NCBI GenBank assembly: GCA_017630455.1
Contig: JAGBVG010000057.1
Location: forward strand, 1 to 35,373
DNA from: Alistipes sp.
GTDB taxonomy: Bacteria > Bacteroidota > Bacteroidia > Bacteroidales > Rikenellaceae
DNA length: 35,373 bases
Direction of reading: 5' to 3'
Position 1 is the first letter of the stretch; every line of letters starts with the position of its first letter. The translations under genes and the position numbers were made by a program. Below, one piece after another: positions 30,585 to 35,373 of the stretch. Under the pieces are notes generated by a model, which was given only the letters and a program-made list of their open reading frames with translations, did not search any database and was not told the origin of the DNA.

Positions 30585-33500
30585 TTAGTCAATGTAAGTA
30601 ACCTTGATAGCAGCAATGTATGCACGGTGGTTCTTATCAGTACCTGTACAAGTAATCTTTACCTCGGTAGCATCACCTGTCCAAGTACGAGTTGTAGCCT
30701 CCTCGGTAAGCTCGCCGCTATCAGCAGCTACATAGTACATGTTGCTACCAAATGTAATCTCCATAGACTTGATGGTCTTACCATTTGCTGATACTGTCAT
30801 ATATGCACCATTCTGGTAGAGACGTACAGCCTCACCTGAAGTGTAGTATGCAGGAGCTGTAGAAGCGCCACCCTGGAAGAACTTAACTGTTACATTATCA
30901 TCGATCTTAGCCTCTGTAACAGCGGCAGAGTTAGCCCAACCAAAGTCCTTCATTGTAGCCTCAGCAACCACCTCAGTGCCGCCACCTACTGATGCGCCAC
31001 CCTGAGCAACAGTGATAACCTGCTTCAAAGCGCCAGCAGTAACAGTGATGTTGCCATTAATAGTATCTGTAGTAGTATTCTCAGCTGCATAGATAGTCAA
31101 CTTGCCATCAGCATACTCACCAGTAAACTGTGCGTTGTCAGAAGCAACAGTGATAGCGTCAGTCAAGTTGTAAGCCTCAACATCGATAACCTGCTCACCA
31201 CCAACTGATGTGAAAGTAGTAGCTGTCTTAGAGAATGTCCAGAAAGCAAGTGTACCAGGTGAAGTAAGACCCATAAAGCGAGCCGAACCAGCCTGTGCTG
31301 AACCATTATACTCATCACGCTTTGCGCTGATCACGATATCATCACCAAGCTTTGCGCCTGAAGCAGCCCAATACTTGCTTGTAACACCATCCTCGCTGTA
31401 AAGACCATAAACATAGATAGTGCCAGTCTCGTCAGTAAGATCGAAGTTGCCGTAAGAAGTGTTAGCAACACGAGTAATAGTACCCTTCAATGTGTAGAAT
31501 GTAGTGTCATCGATCTCAGCAGCCAAGAACTCAGCTACGGTTGTGTAAGTAGGACCTACAACTGGAGCAGCCTCGGTAGAAACAGTTACAACAGCAGCCT
31601 CTGAAACTGCGAACTTCTCCTCGTCAGCAGGAACTGCAACAACATTGAATGTGTACTCTGTCTCATACTCGCCAGTGAATACATATGTAGTCTCCTCAAC
31701 GAATACAGGCATCTCGGTACCTACGGTGATACCATACTGTGCAGCGTTCTCAACAGCAGCCCAAGTCAAGGTAACAACGTTACCCTCAACCTTAGCATCA
31801 ACCTCAGGAGTTGCAAGAGCAACAGGCTCAGTAGGCTCTACAACAGCAGGAGTGTAGGTGTCCCAAGTGCCGCCACCCTTGTCCCAAGTACCCTCCTTAA
31901 CAGTATAGCGGTTCTTACCATCGGTTGGGGTCTTGAGGTCAGATGTCTGGTTCCACTTGTTGTTCCAGTTGTTGGCAGTAGTACCGGGGTTCATACGGCA
32001 GAAGATGATATCACAGCCGTAGTCGTAACCCTCAGGGAGGTTAACCTGATATATACCATCCTCAACAGCGGTCATACTTACCCACTTCTCACCTGGTGCA
32101 CCATTGAAGAAGTAAGCAGCAAAACGAGCACCGCTCTCTTTCCAGTTAGCGTTAGGCTTGAGGTAAACAACCTTCTCAGTCACCTCAGGCTCCTCCTGCT
32201 TAGGCTCCTCGCCGTTTACAGTCTGCTCAGTAGCCTCAGCATAAGCCTTACCACTCTCCATTACATAGAGAGCCTTGGTAGAGATGTTGAAATAGATATC
32301 GTATGTACCGTCAGCCTCGAGACACATATCACCACCATCCTTAGTAGTTGTGATATAGTGGTTAGCCTTGATGTAGTTTACTCCACCAGCACCATACTTA
32401 TCAGCCCACTCAGTTGATGGCTTGCGTACGAGGAAGCCCTCTGCAGCCTTCATCTCAACCTTCTCCAAAACAACAACATTTGCATCTGGAGTTGTGTACA
32501 TAGCCTGATCAGCCCAAGAGCTAAATACACCTACAACAGCCCACTCAGAAGCCTCTGGCTCGAATGCAGGCTCCTTATCAGTAGTAACGGTGAATACTGC
32601 AGTAGCTGGTGAATAAGCGTTCTCGTCCTCAGGAAGAGCAGTAACCTGGAATGTGTACTCAGTCTCGTACTCACCAGTGAATACGTATTTAGGCTCCTCT
32701 ACGACTACAGGCATCTCAGTACCAACAGTTACGCTATAGTTGTATGCGTTTTCAACAGCAGCCCAAGTAAGAGTTACAACATTACCCTCAACCTCAGCCT
32801 CAACCTTTGGAGTTGCAAGTGCAGGAGTATCAGAATCGTAGTTGAAACCATAATCTGGATCATCGAAGTCGTCGTTAACATCAATTGTGATATTTGCCTG
32901 AGTAGTAAGAAGATCACCAATAATAGTAGTAAGGTGGTTACGTTGAACTCTAACTGAAGTGCAGAAATCTATAGAGTGGATTTCACGACCACCTTTGCTC
33001 TCGTAAACATTCATCTTAAAGCTAACAGGAATATCCTCACCCTCCTTAGCCAAGAGGTAATCAGCGAAGAGAGTCTGCTTAGAAAGATCTGCATCATGGC
33101 CCTGGTTGTATGGAGTCCACTTAGCAATGTTGTAACCATACTTAAGCTCATTATTAGACATATATGTCTCGTTAAGCTTACCAGTTACAGCGTTAAATGA
33201 CTTGTATACATTGTTTGTGTGATACTCGATCTCAACATAACCTGGATCTGCATAACCCCTAACCTGGTCAATATCAGTAGTGACTACGCGCAACTTACCG
33301 AATGGACGCTTAAGTATAAGGGTCTTTTGGAAATTCGCCTTAACATCATTCGCAGAAACGTTCTCCTTGATGAAGTAAGCATCACGAACCTCATTCATTG
33401 CAGTCCAAGATGCAGTACCTGTTATACAAGAAATGTTGTGCAAATCTTTAGTGTCGTAGAAAAGGTCAGCAATAGCGAGTTTGTCCTCAGCCTCTGCAGA

Positions 33501-33893
33501 GCCCTCTGCAACGTAATCTGCAAATACCACGAACTTGTAGTCACGGTTAGGAACAAGGCGCAACTTGAAGTTTGTTGGAGCGTACTTGTCCAAGCAGTTA
33601 ACCATACGCTGGCCTACAATGTGATCATTGTCCTGAGCATCCTTAGAGTATACCTCAAGGATGTAACGAATGTCGTAGTTAGCCCAGTCAGCATCGGTCA
33701 TAAAGTCGATACCACCATAAGCACTGTTACCGCCATTCTTGCCGTCGTTGTCGGCACGAGTTGCGTCAAGCTCAGGAGCCTCAAGGTTGAGAACAACGTC
33801 AACAAGGTCGGCGTTGCTAACACCTACCTCCTGATCGTTCTGGCAGGCAACAAAACATAGTGCCAAAGCCAAAATAGATAAAAGCTTTTTCAT
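30585..33893 (-). CDS. Large mosaic surface lipoprotein (fimbrillin-like, Fn3, SusE/F-like, OB-fold, BACON modules)
   Basis: A 1102-residue lipoprotein: signal then FVAC with lipidated Cys17. Residues about 20-350 resemble the Bacteroidales fimbrillin-like domain family (DUF6562-type). Two fibronectin-III-like modules follow at about 356-434 and 691-774; they are near copies (shared EGNVVTLTWAAVENA, FTGEYETEYTF). Between them are two beta modules at about 445-545 and 575-680, the latter (VVYLKPNANWKESGARFAAYFFN) resembling carbohydrate-binding modules of starch-utilisation proteins. An OB-fold-like domain is at about 779-881 (FYTLKGTITRVANTSYGNFDL), a BACON-like domain at about 898-961, and a final jelly-roll-like domain at about 975-1102. 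It likely binds glycans at the cell surface. No susC/susD pair is adjacent. Module boundaries are approximate. Confidence 0.82.
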   Translation of the reverse strand: MKKLLSILALALCFVACQNDQEVGVSNADLVDVVLNLEAPELDATRADNDGKNGGNSAYGGIDFMTDADWANYDIRYILEVYSKDAQDNDHIVGQRMVNCLDKYAPTNFKLRLVPNRDYKFVVFADYVAEGSAEAEDKLAIADLFYDTKDLHNISCITGTASWTAMNEVRDAYFIKENVSANDVKANFQKTLILKRPFGKLRVVTTDIDQVRGYADPGYVEIEYHTNNVYKSFNAVTGKLNETYMSNNELKYGYNIAKWTPYNQGHDADLSKQTLFADYLLAKEGEDIPVSFKMNVYESKGGREIHSIDFCTSVRVQRNHLTTIIGDLLTTQANITIDVNDDFDDPDYGFNYDSDTPALATPKVEAEVEGNVVTLTWAAVENAYNYSVTVGTEMPVVVEEPKYVFTGEYETEYTFQVTALPEDENAYSPATAVFTVTTDKEPAFEPEASEWAVVGVFSSWADQAMYTTPDANVVVLEKVEMKAAEGFLVRKPSTEWADKYGAGGVNYIKANHYITTTKDGGDMCLEADGTYDIYFNISTKALYVMESGKAYAEATEQTVNGEEPKQEEPEVTEKVVYLKPNANWKESGARFAAYFFNGAPGEKWVSMTAVEDGIYQVNLPEGYDYGCDIIFCRMNPGTTANNWNNKWNQTSDLKTPTDGKNRYTVKEGTWDKGGGTWDTYTPAVVEPTEPVALATPEVDAKVEGNVVTLTWAAVENAAQYGITVGTEMPVFVEETTYVFTGEYETEYTFNVVAVPADEEKFAVSEAAVVTVSTEAAPVVGPTYTTVAEFLAAEIDDTTFYTLKGTITRVANTSYGNFDLTDETGTIYVYGLYSEDGVTSKYWAASGAKLGDDIVISAKRDEYNGSAQAGSARFMGLTSPGTLAFWTFSKTATTFTSVGGEQVIDVEAYNLTDAITVASDNAQFTGEYADGKLTIYAAENTTTDTINGNITVTAGALKQVITVAQGGASVGGGTEVVAEATMKDFGWANSAAVTEAKIDDNVTVKFFQGGASTAPAYYTSGEAVRLYQNGAYMTVSANGKTIKSMEITFGSNMYYVAADSGELTEEATTRTWTGDATEVKITCTGTDKNHRAYIAAIKVTYID

Positions 33894-33966
33894 TTGTGTA
33901 GTGTTAAAAAGTTAATAATTGTTTGTTATTTGTAAGTTTTTTTTGTGTTTTTTATTCAGTTGCCAT

Positions 33967-33984
33967 ATATGCACAATATGCACA
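33967..33984. repeat. Tandem 9-bp repeat in the lipoprotein leader
   Basis: Two exact head-to-tail copies of ATATGCACA. They lie about 75 nt upstream of the lipoprotein start codon, inside the predicted leader. Confidence 0.6.
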
Positions 33985-33988
33985 AAAT

Positions 33989-34012
33989 GGGTTAAGGTGC
34001 TTACCTTATCCC
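33989..34012 (-). other. Hairpin in the lipoprotein leader
   Basis: Nine base pairs with one internal mismatch around loop AAGC on the minus strand (arm GGGATAAGGT). No U-tract follows, so it is not an ordinary terminator. Confidence 0.5.
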
Positions 34013-34090
34013 GAAAAAATGAGTCATATTAGCTAATAGCTTGATAATTAGGCGTTTGTGCTTGAATTATCCTGCCGATTTAAATCACTA

Positions 34091-34122
34091 CAAAAATATG
34101 AATTTTCTTTGAATCTGCCAAA
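34091..34122 (-). promoter_or_regulatory. Promoter of the large lipoprotein gene
   Basis: TTTG (34119-34122), a 20-nt spacer and TATTTTTG (34091-34098) on the minus strand, a full consensus. It implies a leader of about 190 nt. Confidence 0.72.
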
Positions 34123-34205
34123 TATTTTGTGGCCAAAGAGTAGGGTGGGCTGCGGAAAATCAACCAATACCCCTAAATTCATTACGAATAGGATGGTATG
34201 CTGCG

Positions 34206-34238
34206 AAAAAAAAAGAGCCTGTCCAATGGACAAGCTCT
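34206..34238 (-). terminator. Terminator of the rpsF-rpsR-rplI operon
   Basis: On the minus strand an 11-bp stem (AGAGCTTGTCC arm, one G-U pair), 3-nt loop and a run of at least eight T. Confidence 0.92.
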
Positions 34239-34275
34239 TATATAGATGGCATCGAAATGCCTATGCTACGCTTAA

Positions 34276-34713
34276 TTACTCAGCTACAACAGCGAACTTG
34301 ATAGTAGCCTTAACCTCGCGGTGAAGCTTTGCAACAGCCTCGAACTCACCAAGAGTCTTAACAGAATCTACAGTGATGTTCTTGCGGTCTACCTCTACAC
34401 CCTTCTCGAGAAGTGCAGCTGCAAGGTCAGCAGCGGTGATAGCACCAAAGATCTTCTCCTCCTCAGCCTTAGCTGTGAGAGTGAGGTGAAGGTTGTTGAT
34501 AGTCTCAGCCAAAGCCTGAGCATCAGCAAGGATCTTAGCGTCCTTGTGAGCACGCTGACGAAGGTTCTCAGCAAGTACCTTCTTTGCTGAAGCTGTAGCA
34601 GCCTTAGCAAAACCCTGAGGAATCAAGTAGTTGTTGGCATAGCCAGGACGTACGTTAACGATGTCGTTTGCGTAGCCCAAGTTCTCTACGTCTTTGATAA
34701 GAATTACTTCCAT
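34276..34713 (-). CDS. rplI: 50S ribosomal protein bL9
   Basis: A 145-residue L9, which binds 23S rRNA at the base of the L1 stalk and spans outward to influence reading-frame maintenance. The N-terminal domain has the family signature MEVILIKDVENLGYANDIVNVRPGYANNYLIPQGFA. A long connecting helix at about 42-75 and the C-terminal globular domain (EEKIFGAITAADLAAALLEKGVEVDRKNI) follow. It is the last gene of the operon, 18 nt after rpsR, and is followed by a strong terminator. Confidence 0.97.
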   Translation of the reverse strand: MEVILIKDVENLGYANDIVNVRPGYANNYLIPQGFAKAATASAKKVLAENLRQRAHKDAKILADAQALAETINNLHLTLTAKAEEEKIFGAITAADLAAALLEKGVEVDRKNITVDSVKTLGEFEAVAKLHREVKATIKFAVVAE

Positions 34714-34731
34714 AGTCTCTCCTCCTCTTTA

Positions 34732-35013
34732 TTATTTCATATTATCGGTTACGAATGGAAGGATTGCGAGGTGACGAGCACGCTTAACTGCCTGAGCAAC
34801 CTTCTTCTGGAACTTCTGAGAAGTACCGGTGAGACGGCGTGGCAAAATCTTACCCTGCTCGTTAAGGAACTTCTTCAAGAACTCACCATCCTTATAATCT
34901 ACGTACTTGATACCAAGCTTCTTAAAGCGGCAGTACTTCTTCTTCTTAACATCAACTGATACTGGGTTGAGATAACGGATCTCTGATGCACCCTGCTGTG
35001 TGTTCTCTGCCAT
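34732..35013 (-). CDS. rpsR: 30S ribosomal protein bS18
   Basis: A 93-residue S18, which binds the platform of the small subunit as a partner of S6. The core [37 protein letters not shown] followed by [21 protein letters not shown] is typical. There is an extra, acidic and polar N-terminal stretch of about 20 residues ([17 protein letters not shown]) before the core. It starts 3 nt after the rpsF stop. Confidence 0.97.
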   Translation of the reverse strand: MAENTQQGASEIRYLNPVSVDVKKKKYCRFKKLGIKYVDYKDGEFLKKFLNEQGKILPRRLTGTSQKFQKKVAQAVKRARHLAILPFVTDNMK

Positions 35014-35016
35014 AGT

Positions 35017-35364
35017 TTACTCCTCCTGTGATTTGTTAGCAAGCTTTGCACGACGCTTCTGAGAGTACTCAACAGCGAACTTGTCCTGCTTGAAAGTTAA
35101 GAAACGGATTACACGCTCGTCACGACGATACTGAGTCTCGAGAGTGTTGATAAGTGAGCCCTCACCAGTGAACTCTACAAGGAAGTAGAAACCGGTAGTC
35201 TTCTTCTGAATAGGGTATGCAAGCTTCTTCAAGCCCCAGTTCTCCACATTCACAATCTGACCGCCGTTCTCGGTGATTACGCCCTGGAATTTGTCAGCAA
35301 CCTCCTTTACCTGTGCGTCTGAAAGGACGGGAGTGACAATGAAAACGGTTTCGTAATTGTTCAT
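35017..35364 (-). CDS. rpsF: 30S ribosomal protein bS6
   Basis: A 115-residue S6 with the ferredoxin-like fold that pairs with S18 on the 30S platform. [53 protein letters not shown] and [11 protein letters not shown] are the conserved blocks, and the basic C-terminal tail is present. It is the first gene of the operon. The start codon is only 9 bases from the window edge, so the promoter and any S6:S18-binding leader lie outside. Confidence 0.97.
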   Translation of the reverse strand: MNNYETVFIVTPVLSDAQVKEVADKFQGVITENGGQIVNVENWGLKKLAYPIQKKTTGFYFLVEFTGEGSLINTLETQYRRDERVIRFLTFKQDKFAVEYSQKRRAKLANKSQEE

Positions 35365-35373
35365 ACGTTTAAA

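Larger units (their letters stand above)
33894..34275. other. AT-rich intergenic region upstream of the large lipoprotein gene
   Basis: This 382-base gap holds no gene I can support. It contains the lipoprotein promoter (34091-34122), a long leader with a tandem repeat and a hairpin, and the rplI terminator (34206-34238). I see nothing definable in 34125-34200. Confidence 0.7.

Noticed and set aside
33219-33860. Open frame of 213 codons on the plus strand within the large lipoprotein gene
   Set aside because: Antisense to the fimbrillin-like N-terminus; hydrophobic, Cys-rich composition typical of a shadow frame.

Overview
The window reads as a chromosomal stretch from a member of the Bacteroidales (Bacteroidota). 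The evidence is repeated -7 boxes of the form TAnnTTTG (often TATCTTTG) with TTTG/TTG about 19-20 nt upstream, start codons without strong Shine-Dalgarno sites, the bamD-rpoZ-coaBC-recN order, a DUF4294 protein, a Bacteroidota-type omega subunit, and Bacteroidota lipoproteins with BACON and fimbrillin-like modules. A Rikenellaceae/Alistipes-like host is my guess from base composition and protein style; nothing here proves it. I see no CRISPR array, insertion sequence, phage or rRNA operon. The content is mostly core housekeeping with two surface lipoprotein genes.

Layout. 1-2440: the tail of a probable polysaccharide deacetylase converges on a glycosyltransferase that follows an acyl-ACP thioesterase; the thioesterase diverges from a small DUF454 membrane protein across a palindromic operator candidate. 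2616-6613: a secreted two-repeat M16 peptidase and an exported choloylglycine-hydrolase-family (Ntn) enzyme. 6636-9524 (minus): an ECF sigma factor with a candidate 46-residue small protein behind it, and uvrC. 9555-12792 (minus): a GH29 alpha-fucosidase lipoprotein, tRNA-Leu(CAA), a NifX/NifB-like small protein and malate dehydrogenase. 12967-14507 (plus): aroB overlapping a DJ-1/PfpI gene, converging on pheT (14559-17024, minus). 17142-20331 (minus): a three-gene unit of cytosolic 5'-nucleotidase, small two-TM protein and beta-helix carbohydrate-binding lipoprotein. tRNA-Gln(UUG) and an AraC regulator follow, then a FlK-like thioesterase, a DUF4294 protein, dnaG, smpB and tsaB. 26345-30414 (minus) is the bamD-rpoZ-coaBC-recN cluster. 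30585-33893 (minus) is a 1102-residue mosaic surface lipoprotein, and the window ends in rpsF-rpsR-rplI (minus).

The least expected signals are non-coding. At 21574-21709 a consensus promoter is followed by a rod-like hairpin with a U-tract, on the strand opposite to both flanking genes: a candidate small RNA of about 95-100 nt. At 24910-25036, between dnaG and smpB, a 12-bp long-range stem encloses further hairpins and has a U-tract on the minus strand. Palindromes sit on or near the predicted transcription start points of the acyl-ACP thioesterase and bamD. dnaG and the DUF4294 gene have -7 boxes only 4 nt before ATG, implying leaderless mRNAs.

All functional calls come from reading motifs by eye; no database search was run.
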